In this document: positions 1 through 7,830 of the stretch, in pieces
How positions within the stretch are numbered: the first letter of the stretch is position 1
Layout: every line of letters starts with the position of its first letter
Source of the DNA: DASSUW01 sp036257565
GTDB lineage: Bacteria; Actinomycetota; Thermoleophilia; Solirubrobacterales; Solirubrobacteraceae
DNA: 64,000 nucleotides
Direction: 5' to 3'
Assembly (NCBI GenBank): GCA_036257565.1
Contig: DATAFH010000021.1
Coordinates: 18,875 to 82,874, forward strand
The notes under the pieces: model-generated
Databases searched by the model: none
What the model saw: the letters and a program-made list of their open reading frames with translations, nothing else
What the model was told of the DNA's origin: nothing
Translations under genes and position numbers: made by a program

Positions 1-448
1 GGCCGGCCTCGCCCTCGACGACCGTCCGCAGGGCCTCCGCGGCGCCACCGTCGCCGACGCCCTGCTCGAGCCCACCACGATCTACGTGCGCGCGATCCTC
101 GACCTCCTCGCGTCGAACACGCCCGTGCACGGCCTGGCGCACATCACCGGAGGCGGGCTGCTGAACCTCACGAGGCTCAGCCCGAGTGTCGGCTTCGAGG
201 TCGCCGCCCCGCTCCCGCTGCCGGCGATCTTCGACCTCGTGCGCGAGCGCGGTGGCGTCTCGGAGGCCGAGATGTGGGAGGTGTTCAACATGGGGTGCGG
301 CTTCGTCGCCGTCGTCCCGGACGCCCACGCCGACGAGGCCGCCGCACGACTGGCCGAGCACCACCCCGGCAGCCGCCGCATCGGTACCGTGACCGCCCGG
401 CCGAAGCAGGTCGACGTGCCGCCGGTCGCCGTCACCCTCAGCGCCTGA
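1..448 (+). CDS. purM: Phosphoribosylformylglycinamidine cyclo-ligase, C-terminal part
   Basis: This is the 3' end of PurM (AIR synthase), which closes the imidazole ring in purine synthesis using ATP. The open frame runs in from the window edge (reading from base 2) and stops at 448. Visible family motifs are AHITGGG about 45 residues in and VFNMGCGFV later; both belong to the C-terminal AIRS domain and its glycine-rich nucleotide-binding region. The upstream part lies outside the window. The gene converges on the minus-strand trmO-like gene with no spacer. Identification is firm. Confidence 0.93.
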   Translation, partial: AGLALDDRPQGLRGATVADALLEPTTIYVRAILDLLASNTPVHGLAHITGGGLLNLTRLSPSVGFEVAAPLPLPAIFDLVRERGGVSEAEMWEVFNMGCGFVAVVPDAHADEAAARLAEHHPGSRRIGTVTARPKQVDVPPVAVTLSA

Positions 449-850
449 TCAGCGCTCGTCGACGCCCCACAGCGGCGGCTTGAGGTCCACGATCGGCGTG
501 CCGTCGATCGCCTCGAGCCCGCTGACCCGCAGCCTGAGCCCGTCGATCGCGAGCACGGTGACGCGGTGCAGGCCGATCGGGTTCGGCCGATCCGGCGAGC
601 GCGTGTTGAAGACGCCCTGCAGCCCGCGCGAAGGGTCGCCGCGCGGGTACACCCGCAGCACGTCGCGGGACGCGCGGTCGAGCCACGTCAGCACGAGCAA
701 CTCGTCGCCGGCGGCGACGCCGGCGAGCGCATCCGCCACGCCGGGATCGAGCACGAGCCACGCCTCGGGCGCGCCCTCGTCACCCTGCTTGGGCGCCGAG
801 GCGCGGTCCTTCAGCGGCGAATCGACGGTGCCGATCGCGACCAGCTCCAT
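449..850 (-). CDS. trmO: TrmO/TsaA-family tRNA methyltransferase
   Basis: A 133-residue protein of the TsaA/TrmO (UPF0066) family, which uses SAM to N6-methylate t6A37 in some tRNAs. The signature RSPDRPNPIGLHRV lies about two thirds along, followed by LEAIDGTPIVDLKP, both typical of this beta-barrel fold. The frame is open further upstream, but the ATG at 850 gives MELVAIGTV, the usual N-terminus. No good Shine-Dalgarno precedes it. A possible 31-codon ORF with a strong ribosome site ends 13 bases upstream and could couple translation. Family is secure; the exact substrate is inferred. Confidence 0.85.
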   Translation of the reverse strand: MELVAIGTVDSPLKDRASAPKQGDEGAPEAWLVLDPGVADALAGVAAGDELLVLTWLDRASRDVLRVYPRGDPSRGLQGVFNTRSPDRPNPIGLHRVTVLAIDGLRLRVSGLEAIDGTPIVDLKPPLWGVDER

Positions 851-863
851 GCCGGGAAGCCTG

Positions 864-959
864 TCAGGCTTCGCGGGTGCGGCGAGCGTCGCCGGCCCAG
901 AGCAGCACACACGGCGCGACCGTGCCAGCGGCGGCGATGCAGAGGATCAGCAGGCTCAT
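864..959 (-). CDS. Possible 31-residue hydrophobic peptide
   Basis: This small ORF begins with ATG at 959, directly behind AGGAGGAG (961-968), and ends 13 bases before trmO. The peptide starts MSLLILCIAAAG, contains one hydrophobic stretch of about 22 residues, and ends in a charged tail. Nearly all codons end in G or C. The spacing between the ribosome site and ATG is short (3-4 bases), which weakens the case. It may be a real single-pass membrane peptide or a leader ORF coupled to trmO. I do not recognise a family. Confidence 0.38.
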   Translation of the reverse strand: MSLLILCIAAAGTVAPCVLLWAGDARRTREA

Positions 960-1104
960 ACTCCTCCTGACGACGACGACGCCACCGATATTCCGCTCGT
1001 TTGGAGAAGACACCCCGCGGCGCGCGATGAGCGTCGGGGGCGCCGATGAGTTCCGCCGCCCCACGCCGTCTACCAACCAGACACGTATCGAAGGAGCCCT
1101 GCAC

Positions 1105-1956
1105 GTGAACGACGCGACCGAAGTGGCGGACGAGCCGCCCATCTACGGGACGGCAGGGGCGGCCGCCGTCCGCGCCGAGGGCCTGGTGAAGCACTACGAG
1201 AGCCGCTCCGGCGTCATCGAGGCCGTCCGCGGCGTGGACCTCGCGGTCGAGAGCGGCGAGATTTTCGGCTTCCTGGGGCCGAACGGCGCCGGTAAGTCGA
1301 CCACCGTGAAGATGCTGACGACGCTGCTCTCGATCACGACCGGCAGCGCCACCGTGGCCGGCATCGATGTCGGTCGCGAGCCCGACGAGGTACGCCGCCG
1401 CATCGGGGTCGCGCTCCAGGAGGCAGGGCTCGACCCGCGCCAGACGGGTCGCGAGCTCCTCGTCCTGCAGGGACGGCTGTTCGGCATCTCGCCCGCCGAC
1501 TCAGCGGTCCGCGCCCAGGAGCTGCTCGCCCTCGTCGAGCTCGAGGGTGCGGCCGACCGCCGCATCAAGGACTACTCGGGCGGCATGAAGCGCCGGCTCG
1601 ACCTCGCGTCCGCGCTCGTCCACCAGCCCGAGGTGCTGTTCCTCGACGAGCCGACCACCGGCCTCGACCCGGCCAGCCGCTTGACGGTCTGGGAGGAGGT
1701 GCAGCGCATCAACGAGCGTGGCACCACGGTGTTCCTCACCACGCAGTACCTCGAGGAGGCCGACCAGCTGTGCGACCGGCTGGCGATCATCGACAACGGC
1801 CGCATCGTGCGCGAGGGGACGCCCGCGCGCCTGAAGGCCGAGCTGCGCGAGCGCCGGGGCCTGGAGACGGAGCCCACGCTCGACGACGTGTTTCTCGACG
1901 CGACCGGCCGCACGCGCGACCGCTCCGCGGGCGACGTGCAGGAGGTGCTGGCATGA
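1105..1956 (+). CDS. ABC transporter ATP-binding protein, DrrA type
   Basis: The ATPase half of an ABC-2 exporter, 283 residues, of the daunorubicin-resistance (DrrA/NodI) type. It shows Walker A GPNGAGKST, signature YSGGMKRRLDLA, Walker B VLFLDEPTTGLDP and a switch-loop region with LTTQY. I chose the GTG at 1105 because AAGGAG lies at 1091-1096 with 8-base spacing; the frame is open further upstream without a better start. The stop overlaps the permease start (ATGA). Substrate cannot be read from sequence; drugs, lipids or polysaccharide are possible. Confidence 0.93.
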   Translation: MNDATEVADEPPIYGTAGAAAVRAEGLVKHYESRSGVIEAVRGVDLAVESGEIFGFLGPNGAGKSTTVKMLTTLLSITTGSATVAGIDVGREPDEVRRRIGVALQEAGLDPRQTGRELLVLQGRLFGISPADSAVRAQELLALVELEGAADRRIKDYSGGMKRRLDLASALVHQPEVLFLDEPTTGLDPASRLTVWEEVQRINERGTTVFLTTQYLEEADQLCDRLAIIDNGRIVREGTPARLKAELRERRGLETEPTLDDVFLDATGRTRDRSAGDVQEVLA

Positions 1957-2708
1957 CCGAGGCCTGGGTGCTCGGGCAGCGTGCGCTGCGCGAGGGCTGG
2001 CGGACGCCGGAGGCGCTGCTGCCCACGCTGTTCATCCCGCTCTTCTTCCTCGTCGTCAACGTGGGCCAGGCGGCGAAGATCTTCCCCGGCGATACGACCG
2101 GCTTCCTGCACGGCCAGGGCTACGGCGCGTTCCAGCTGCCCAGCTCGCTGCTGCTCGCCGCGTCGTTCGGGACCGCGGCCCTGTTCCTCGTGGAGGACAT
2201 CGAGGGCGGCTACTTCGACAAGCTGCGCGCGTCGCCGGTCCCGCGGACCGCGATCGTGCTCGGCCGTCTGATCGCCGAGCTTGTCAAGGGCGTGCTGATC
2301 GCCGCCGCGCTGATCGTGCTCGGCGTGATCTTCGGGATCTCGATCGCCAGCGGGCCGCTCGGTTTCGTGCTGCTCGTCGCGCTCACGGCCCTCTGGTCGG
2401 CCGTGTTCGTCGGCTTCATGCAGCTGATCGCGCTCAAGACCCGCAGCGCGGCGGCCACGAACTCGGCCGGGCTGATCTTCTTCCCGCTGCTCTTCCTGAC
2501 CCCGAACTTCGTACCGCGCGACCTCCTCACGCGGCCGATGGAGATCGCCGCGACGCTCAACCCGGTGACCTACGTGATGGAGGCGCTGCGCTCGCTGATC
2601 CTCGAGGACCTCGATTGGGGCGCCATCCTGCCCGGCTTCGCGGTCGTCGCCGTCCTCGGCGCCTTGATGCTCGCGCTCAACGTCCGGATGATCCGCAACT
2701 ACGACTAG
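1953..2708 (+). CDS. ABC-2 type transporter permease, DrrB type
   Basis: The membrane half of the exporter encoded just upstream, 251 residues, starting in an ATGA overlap. It has about six hydrophobic segments, including LLPTLFIPLFFLVVN near the N-terminus, a long region around AELVKGVLIAAALIVLGVIF, and a final TM before the tail NVRMIRNYD. The sequence FLTPNFVPRDLL between TM5 and TM6 matches the ABC-2 family pattern. It would act as a homodimer in the membrane with the ATPase. Substrate unknown. Confidence 0.9.
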   Translation: MTEAWVLGQRALREGWRTPEALLPTLFIPLFFLVVNVGQAAKIFPGDTTGFLHGQGYGAFQLPSSLLLAASFGTAALFLVEDIEGGYFDKLRASPVPRTAIVLGRLIAELVKGVLIAAALIVLGVIFGISIASGPLGFVLLVALTALWSAVFVGFMQLIALKTRSAAATNSAGLIFFPLLFLTPNFVPRDLLTRPMEIAATLNPVTYVMEALRSLILEDLDWGAILPGFAVVAVLGALMLALNVRMIRNYD

Positions 2709-2766
2709 CCCGACGCGCCGCGACCTGATGACGGCGCTGAACCTCGGCGTCTGAACGGAGGTAGCC

Positions 2767-3157
2767 ATGATCTCTGCGCTCTTGATGTTGCGCCGACTGA
2801 CGGCAGCGTTGCGGGTGGCCTTGCGCGACGAGGACTTTGGACGAGTCCTGTCGGCGGGACTGCTCCTGATCATCACCGGCACGCTCGCGTACTCGCTCGG
2901 CGCCGATTGGAGCATCGTGGACGCGCTTTACTTCGCCGTGGCGACGCTTACCACATCGAGCATCCTCCGGAGCTCACGATCACCGATGGTTGGCTCAAGG
3001 TCTTCACCGCCGGGTACGTGCTCGTGGGTATCGGCATCCTGGTCGAGGTCGCGCGTCGACTCGGCATGGGGTTCATCACCGCCAGGCGGAGATGGAGAAG
3101 TCCAAAGCAGCGGCGAAGACGGAGGCGGCCACCGGCGCCGGATCACCGTCGGCGTGA
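2767..3157 (+). pseudogene. Ion-channel (two-TM potassium-channel-like) protein, two frameshifts
   Basis: Reading across three frames reconstructs one protein. Frame 1 from ATG 2767 (GGAGG just upstream) gives a hydrophobic helix and YFAVATLTTSS. A frame change near 2960-2970 continues into PELTITDGWLKVFTAGYVLV and a second membrane helix ending GMGFIT. A second change near 3070-3090 gives an Ala/Lys/Glu-rich tail from AEMEKSKAAA to a stop at 3157. Both changes fit single-base losses. The order helix, pore-like loop, helix matches Ion_trans_2-type channels, but the break falls in the pore loop and no TVGYG filter is readable. Either a decayed gene or sequencing errors. Confidence 0.72.
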
Positions 3158-3159
3158 CG

Positions 3160-3486
3160 CTAAGCGCCGGGCGCTCGGTACCGGACTTGCTCCGCCGTGC
3201 GCAGAGCCTCCATCGTGTCCTCGACGGTCAGGAGGACCGTCGTTTCGAAGGAGCTGAGCGCGCCGCCGCCACTGATCGCCAGCGCAACGGCGGCCATGGA
3301 CACGTTGTCGGGCGCCTCCCAGAGGTTGTAGCCGTCGTGTGTGCCGAAGGCGTACCAGAACCCGTGGAGCTTCCCACCGACCGACGCGATGTATGACCCG
3401 GCGGCCTCGCGTCGGTCCTCTGGGCTACCGATCAGCCTCGCCCAAGTCTCCGGCGTGTAGCTGAACTTCGATAGATACAGCGGCAT
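3160..3486 (-). CDS. GYD-domain protein
   Basis: A 108-residue protein of the GYD family (small ferredoxin-like-fold stress-response proteins of unknown biochemical role). The defining motif appears as GTHDGYNLWEAPD near residue 50, preceded by GGKLHGFWYAFG. The start ATG at 3486 has GAGGAG 7 bases upstream. An 8-bp perfect hairpin (3505-3525) lies in the leader. The gene ends 2 bases from the channel pseudogene's stop, so the two converge. The family call is secure; function is not known. Confidence 0.87.
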   Translation of the reverse strand: MPLYLSKFSYTPETWARLIGSPEDRREAAGSYIASVGGKLHGFWYAFGTHDGYNLWEAPDNVSMAAVALAISGGGALSSFETTVLLTVEDTMEALRTAEQVRYRAPGA

Positions 3487-3504
3487 CGGACTCTCCTCTC
3501 GTTC

Positions 3505-3525
3505 GGCGACTCAGGGGGAGTCGCC
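3505..3525 (-). other. Hairpin in the leader of the GYD gene
   Basis: Arms ggcgactc and gagtcgcc form a perfect 8-bp stem with a 5-base loop, 18 bases before the GYD gene start. It has no T-tract. It could be an mRNA-stabilising or regulatory structure. Confidence 0.4.
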
Positions 3526-3585
3526 GTCAAACGCCGGAGTATTACCCGCCCGCCAAGCACACAGGAGCCGGAGCGAGTGCGGCCG

Positions 3586-3807
3586 CTAGTCGCCCTTGGC
3601 GGGGTACTGCTGCTCGGGCGGCGGGTGGTCGTCGCCATCGTCTGAGTCGTCATCGACCGCGCCGGGGACGGAGGGGTCGGCCTGCTTGCTCTCCCAGTCC
3701 TTGCGCGCGTCGGAGATCTCGTCCTCGAGGCGCTCGGAGCGCTCCTCCATCTCGTCAGCCTCGTGCTCCATGGCGTCGGCCTGGCGCTGATGCTCTTGCT
3801 CGGTCAT
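3586..3807 (-). CDS. Small acidic coiled-coil protein, hypothetical
   Basis: A 73-residue, very charged protein starting MTEQEHQRQADAMEHEADEM. The first half reads as a helical Glu/Arg-rich coiled coil and the second half is a disordered Asp-rich, Pro-rich tail. Codons are strongly GC-ending, like the neighbours. It follows the 62-residue charged protein upstream with a 10-base gap, so the two probably form one transcript. No recognised domain. Confidence 0.65.
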   Translation of the reverse strand: MTEQEHQRQADAMEHEADEMEERSERLEDEISDARKDWESKQADPSVPGAVDDDSDDGDDHPPPEQQYPAKGD

Positions 3808-3817
3808 CGCGGGTCGT

Positions 3818-4006
3818 CTACCCGCCGGCGTCGTCCTCCGAACGGGCGCGGTCGCGGAGCTTCTGGCGCAGGTAGGCGGCACGCTCGGCGCGCCGCTCGT
3901 GCGTCCGCTCCTCGGCCGGCTCGTCCGACGAGCCGGCCTGGTCGCGCTCGGCGCGCTCCCGCTGGAGCTGCTCGAGCTGCATCTCCTCGGTCTTCGGGTC
4001 GGGCAT
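3818..4006 (-). CDS. Small charged helical protein, hypothetical
   Basis: A 62-residue protein starting MPDPKTEEMQLEQLQRERAE, predicted as one long charged helix rich in Arg, Glu and Ala. It reads away from the sugar operon, and the intergenic space up to the aminotransferase start is only 55 bases and holds the SigD-like promoter of the opposite gene. It is likely co-transcribed with the 73-residue protein downstream. Codon pattern supports coding. Function unknown. Confidence 0.55.
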   Translation of the reverse strand: MPDPKTEEMQLEQLQRERAERDQAGSSDEPAEERTHERRAERAAYLRQKLRDRARSEDDAGG

Positions 4007-4022
4007 GGGGCAAGCCTACGCC

Positions 4023-4049
4023 TCAAGTCCCACCCTCGAGCGCCGATCT
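4023..4049 (+). promoter_or_regulatory. FliA/SigD-type promoter of the sugar operon
   Basis: TCAA at 4023-4026, exactly 15 bases, then GCCGATCT at 4042-4049. This matches the flagellar sigma-28 pattern (TAAA, N15, GCCGATAA). The -10 box ends 12 bases before the aminotransferase ATG, so the mRNA would have a leader of only a few bases. Confidence 0.72.
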
Positions 4050-4061
4050 ACGCGAGCAGGC

Positions 4062-5219
4062 ATGTCGGCCACCGTCCCCTCGACAGCGCCTCCGCACGCG
4101 CCGTCCGCGGCGGGGCGCATCCGCTTCCAGCATCCCGAGCTGCCTCCCATGGAGGAGGTGCTCGCCTACTTCGAGCGCTCGCGCGAGGCGTGCTGGTTCT
4201 CGAACGGCGGCCCGTGCGCGAGCGAGCTGACGGCGAGGCTCGAGGCACGGCTCGGCGGCGACACGACCTGCGTGCTGGTGGCCAACGCCACGCTCGGCCT
4301 GATGGCCGCGCTGCGCGCCGCGTGCGGCGAGAGCGGCGGGCTCATCGTGACGCCCTCCTACACCTTCACGGCCACGGCGTGCGCGATCCGCTGGGCCGGC
4401 TTCGAGCCGCTGTTCGTCGACGTCGACGCACGCAATTGGCAGCTCCACCCGGCGCAGCTCGACCGTGCGCTCGCCGAGCGCGGCGGCGAGATCGCCGGCG
4501 TACTCGCCTGCGCGACGTTCGGCACCGCGCCGCCGCCCGAAGTCCGCTCGGCCTGGCGCGAGCTCACCGCCGCGAGCGGCGTGCCGCTGGTGATCGACTC
4601 CGCCCCCGGCTTCGGCTCGCTCGACCTGCACGGGCGCCCGCTCGGCGGGCTCGGCGACACCGAGGTCTTCTCCTTCCACGCCACCAAGCCGTTCGCGATC
4701 GGCGAGGGCGGGATGGTGGCCACCGCCGACCCGGAGCTCGCGGCTCGCATCGCGTCGCTGATCAACTTCGGGCTCGACGAGACCCGCATCAGCATGGACG
4801 CCGGGCTGAACGCCAAGCTGTCCGAGCTGCACGCGGCAACGGGCCTCGCCGCGCTCGATCGCTTCGACGGCGTGCTCGCCGCCCGTCGGCGCGTCGCGGG
4901 TGCGCTCCGCCAGGCGACCAGTCGCTGCGGCCTGACCCTGCAGGCCGGCTCCGGCGGCTCGACATGGCAGTTCTTCCAGGCGCTCGCGCCCGACGCCGCG
5001 GCGCGCGAGGCGGTGCTCGACGCGGCACGCGACCTCCACGTCGAGGCGCGGACCCTGCACGCGCCGCCGCTGCACCGCCACCCGGCGTTCGTCGCGGCCC
5101 CCCGCCACGGCTCGCTGGCGGTGACGGACGACCTCGCCGCGCGCTCTCTGTCGCTCCCGCTCGCCAACGACATGACCCAGGCCGCGGTGGATCGGGTGGC
5201 GGAGGCCGTCCGATGCTGA
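4062..5219 (+). CDS. DegT/DnrJ/EryC1-type sugar aminotransferase
   Basis: A PLP-dependent aminotransferase of the fold-type I sugar family, 385 residues, which converts keto-sugar nucleotides to amino sugars. The Schiff-base lysine is K209 in FHATKPFAIGEGG, the PLP-binding aspartate is D179 in VIDSAPG, and TPSYTFTAT lies near residue 100. I took ATG 4062 because a SigD-like promoter sits at 4023-4049; an ATG at 4005 is upstream of that promoter. It overlaps the next gene (ATG within its last codons). With the formyltransferase two genes on, it suggests synthesis of an N-formyl amino sugar, probably for flagellin. Confidence 0.9.
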   Translation: MSATVPSTAPPHAPSAAGRIRFQHPELPPMEEVLAYFERSREACWFSNGGPCASELTARLEARLGGDTTCVLVANATLGLMAALRAACGESGGLIVTPSYTFTATACAIRWAGFEPLFVDVDARNWQLHPAQLDRALAERGGEIAGVLACATFGTAPPPEVRSAWRELTAASGVPLVIDSAPGFGSLDLHGRPLGGLGDTEVFSFHATKPFAIGEGGMVATADPELAARIASLINFGLDETRISMDAGLNAKLSELHAATGLAALDRFDGVLAARRRVAGALRQATSRCGLTLQAGSGGSTWQFFQALAPDAAAREAVLDAARDLHVEARTLHAPPLHRHPAFVAAPRHGSLAVTDDLAARSLSLPLANDMTQAAVDRVAEAVRC

Positions 5220-7195
5220 ACTGGCTGAGCCGCTATGCGCCCGCGCTCGCGGCGCTCGAGCAGGCCGGCGAGCTGGGCAGCGTGCTCGACGTGGGGTGCG
5301 GCCGCCACGGGCTCGCCTGCGTGCGGCCGGAGCTGCCGTTCGTCGGCATCGACGTAGCGTTCGACGGCGCGCCTACGCCGACCATGGTCGCCTTTCAGGC
5401 TCCTCCCGGGCCGCTCCCGTTCGCCGACGCCGCGTTCGACACTGTGCTCTGCCTCGACGTGCTGGAGCACCTGCCGACGGCCGACCGCCCCGCCTTCGTG
5501 ACGGAGCTCGCCCGCGTGGCCGCCCGCCGCGTGCTCGTCGCCTGCCCTACCACCGCGGCGCAGCCGCTCGACGACCGCGTGCGGCGCAAGTTCGCCGCCG
5601 CCGGCCAGCCCGTCCCCGGGTGGCTCAGCGAGCACGACGAGCACGGGCTCCCGGCTGCTGAGGAGGTCGCGCGCTGGGCCGCCGCCGTGGACGGGTTCGA
5701 ACCGACAGCGGTGCCGATGGCCAACGGGCTGCTGTGCACGATCGCCGTGCTGGCCGACCTCGACGACGAGCTCGCCGCTCGCGTCAACCGCGATCTGCGT
5801 GCCCACGCCGGCGACTGGACGCAGCTCCTCCAGAACGCCACGTTCGGGGACAGCTTCCGCGACGCGTGGCTGCTCGAGCGCGCCGCGCCGGCGGACGCGT
5901 TGGTCCGGACCAGCGATCTCCGCGGCTCGGCCACCGCCGCACTGCGCGGTCCCGCGACGCCGGTCGCCGGCCCGCCGCCGCCCGCGCCCGTCACGCTCGA
6001 CACGCGCGCGACGCGCAAGCTCTGGCTCGCGCCCACGTGGGAGCACCCGGAGCGCTGGGTCGGCGCGCTGAGCGCGTACCTGCACGCCACCCGCCCCGAG
6101 GATGCCGTCTGCCTCGCCCTCGACGCTACGATCGGCGACCTCGGCGCCGAAGCCGTCACGAGCCTCGTGGCGGAGGCCTGCGAGCGCGTCGCCGGCGACG
6201 CGCCGTTCGCCGAGGTGCTGATCGTCGACACGCCGGTCGCCGACCGCGACGTGCTCGGAGTCACGGACGCGGACAGCGTGCGCGCCGCCCTCGGCGTTCC
6301 CACGCCGCCCCTCCCGGATGACCCCGAGGAAATCGTGGCCCGCGCCCGCTGGGCGAAGGCGCTCGTGGACGACCTGCGCGCCGCCGCCGACCGCGTGCGC
6401 TTCGAGGGCGCCGCCGATCCGCTCGCCGAGGAGCGGCCGCTGGTCACCGTGCGCATCCCGACCTGGAACGGCGTCGAGGGCCTCGTCGGCCGCGCCATCC
6501 CGTCCGTGCTCGGCGGCACCTACGCCAACGTCGAGGTGCTCGTCTGCAGCGACGGCCCCGACCCGCGCGCGCGAGCCGCGGTCGAGGCGATCGCCGACCC
6601 ACGCGTGCGCTACCTCGAGCTCGAGGAGCGCCCGAACCATCCCTCGCATCCGTGGTCGTTCTGGGAGACGACCGGCCTACGGCCGGCCAACCACGCGCTC
6701 GACCAGGCGCGCGGCGCGTTCATCTGCCCGCTCGACCACGACGACGCCTTCACGTCGACCCACGTGGCCGACCTGCTCGAGGTCGCGCGCCGGGAGCGCG
6801 CCGACTTCGTCCATGGCCAGGCGCTGTGCGAGCAGCCGGCGGGCCCGCCGGTCGTCCTGGGCGCGACCCAGCTGCGCCACGGCCAGGTCACGCACGGGTC
6901 GGTCATGTACTCGCGCCGCCTCGCGCACATGCGCTACGACACCGCCTGCTGGCTGATCGGCGAGCCGGGCGATTGGAACCTCTGGCGCCGCATGCGCGCC
7001 ACCGGAGCCGTCGCCGCGCACCTGCCGAAGGTCGTGCTCGCCCACTCGCGCGAGCGCACGAGCATCGAGGACGACCCGCGCACGGCGCAGCTCGGCCGAC
7101 GCACGGCCGCCGACCTCGTGCCCGACGTGCTCGGCACCGACGCCCGCGCGCTGCTCGACATCGCACCGCTCCTCACGTGCGCGCCGACCTCCTGA
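5213..7195 (+). CDS. Fusion of SAM methyltransferase and GT2 glycosyltransferase
   Basis: A 660-residue two-domain enzyme. The N-terminal ~170 residues are a class I SAM methyltransferase with VLDVGCG near residue 23 and LCLDVLEHLP near 80. A middle region of roughly 200 residues has no motif I recognise. The C-terminal ~260 residues are a GT-A glycosyltransferase with TVRIPTWNGVEGLVGRAIPS, VLVCSDGPDP and the acidic metal motif PLDHDDAFTSTHV. The ATG at 5213 overlaps the previous stop and has GGAGG upstream. Linking transfer and methylation in one chain suggests capping or modification of a short glycan. Target inferred to be flagellin. Confidence 0.85.
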   Translation: MLNWLSRYAPALAALEQAGELGSVLDVGCGRHGLACVRPELPFVGIDVAFDGAPTPTMVAFQAPPGPLPFADAAFDTVLCLDVLEHLPTADRPAFVTELARVAARRVLVACPTTAAQPLDDRVRRKFAAAGQPVPGWLSEHDEHGLPAAEEVARWAAAVDGFEPTAVPMANGLLCTIAVLADLDDELAARVNRDLRAHAGDWTQLLQNATFGDSFRDAWLLERAAPADALVRTSDLRGSATAALRGPATPVAGPPPPAPVTLDTRATRKLWLAPTWEHPERWVGALSAYLHATRPEDAVCLALDATIGDLGAEAVTSLVAEACERVAGDAPFAEVLIVDTPVADRDVLGVTDADSVRAALGVPTPPLPDDPEEIVARARWAKALVDDLRAAADRVRFEGAADPLAEERPLVTVRIPTWNGVEGLVGRAIPSVLGGTYANVEVLVCSDGPDPRARAAVEAIADPRVRYLELEERPNHPSHPWSFWETTGLRPANHALDQARGAFICPLDHDDAFTSTHVADLLEVARRERADFVHGQALCEQPAGPPVVLGATQLRHGQVTHGSVMYSRRLAHMRYDTACWLIGEPGDWNLWRRMRATGAVAAHLPKVVLAHSRERTSIEDDPRTAQLGRRTAADLVPDVLGTDARALLDIAPLLTCAPTS

Positions 7196-7830
7196 TCGGG
7201 GGCACGCTCGGCGGCTGGGCGCTCGAGCGCGCCGCGCCCGCGACCGTGGCCCGCGTGGTCACCGACGACGAGCAGCTCGCGGCGCGTGCCGCCGAGCGCG
7301 GTCTCCCGGTCGCCCTCGACCACGATTACGAGCCCGCCACGCGCGGCCTCTCCGTGCACTACCAGCGGATCGTTCCAGCACGCCTGATCGACCGCTACGA
7401 CGGCCTCTGGAACCTCCATCCCGGGCTGCTGCCCTGGGGACGCGGGATGTTCCCCGTGTTCTGGGCGCTGTGGGAGGACACTCCCGCGGGAGCGTCGCTT
7501 CACGAGCTGGTCGAGGCGCTCGACGCCGGGCCGGTCGTCGCGCAGGAGCGGGTCGAGGCTCGCGCCGACGACACCGGCGGCTCGCTGCACGCCCGCGTGC
7601 AGGCCGCCGAGAAGCGGCTGTTCGACGCCTACTGGCCCCGCGTCGTCGCCGGCGACCAGCTTCCCGCCACTCCCCAGGCGGGCACCGGCAGCAGCCACAC
7701 GCGCGCCGAGTTCCTCGCGCTCAAGCGGGAGGGTTGGCGCGAGCTAGACCGCGAGCGCCGCGCACGCCTCGAGCGTTGCCTGCGCTTCCCCGGCTACAGC
7801 GGGCTCGAGGTTCAGCCGAGCCGCACGTAG
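7177..7830 (+). CDS. Formyltransferase-family enzyme (sugar N-formyltransferase)
   Basis: A 217-residue protein of the formyl-transferase superfamily, which moves a formyl group from N10-formyl-THF to an amine. The catalytic Asn and His are in NLHPGLLPWGRG near residue 80, and the Asp-containing EALDAGPVVAQERV follows. At this length it lacks the C-terminal domain of Met-tRNA formyltransferase and fits WbtJ/VioF-like enzymes acting on amino sugars. The GTG at 7177 overlaps the fusion gene's end. Its 3' end overlaps the convergent CHAP gene by 19 bases. The partner aminotransferase three genes' length upstream supplies the amine. Confidence 0.85.
   Translation: MRADLLIGGTLGGWALERAAPATVARVVTDDEQLAARAAERGLPVALDHDYEPATRGLSVHYQRIVPARLIDRYDGLWNLHPGLLPWGRGMFPVFWALWEDTPAGASLHELVEALDAGPVVAQERVEARADDTGGSLHARVQAAEKRLFDAYWPRVVAGDQLPATPQAGTGSSHTRAEFLALKREGWRELDRERRARLERCLRFPGYSGLEVQPSRT

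Noticed and set aside
3899..5212. Upstream extension of the methyltransferase-GT frame
   Set aside because: The extension overlaps the aminotransferase in another frame and is Arg/Ala-rich without motifs. The ATG at 5213 has a ribosome site and gives the proper N-terminus.
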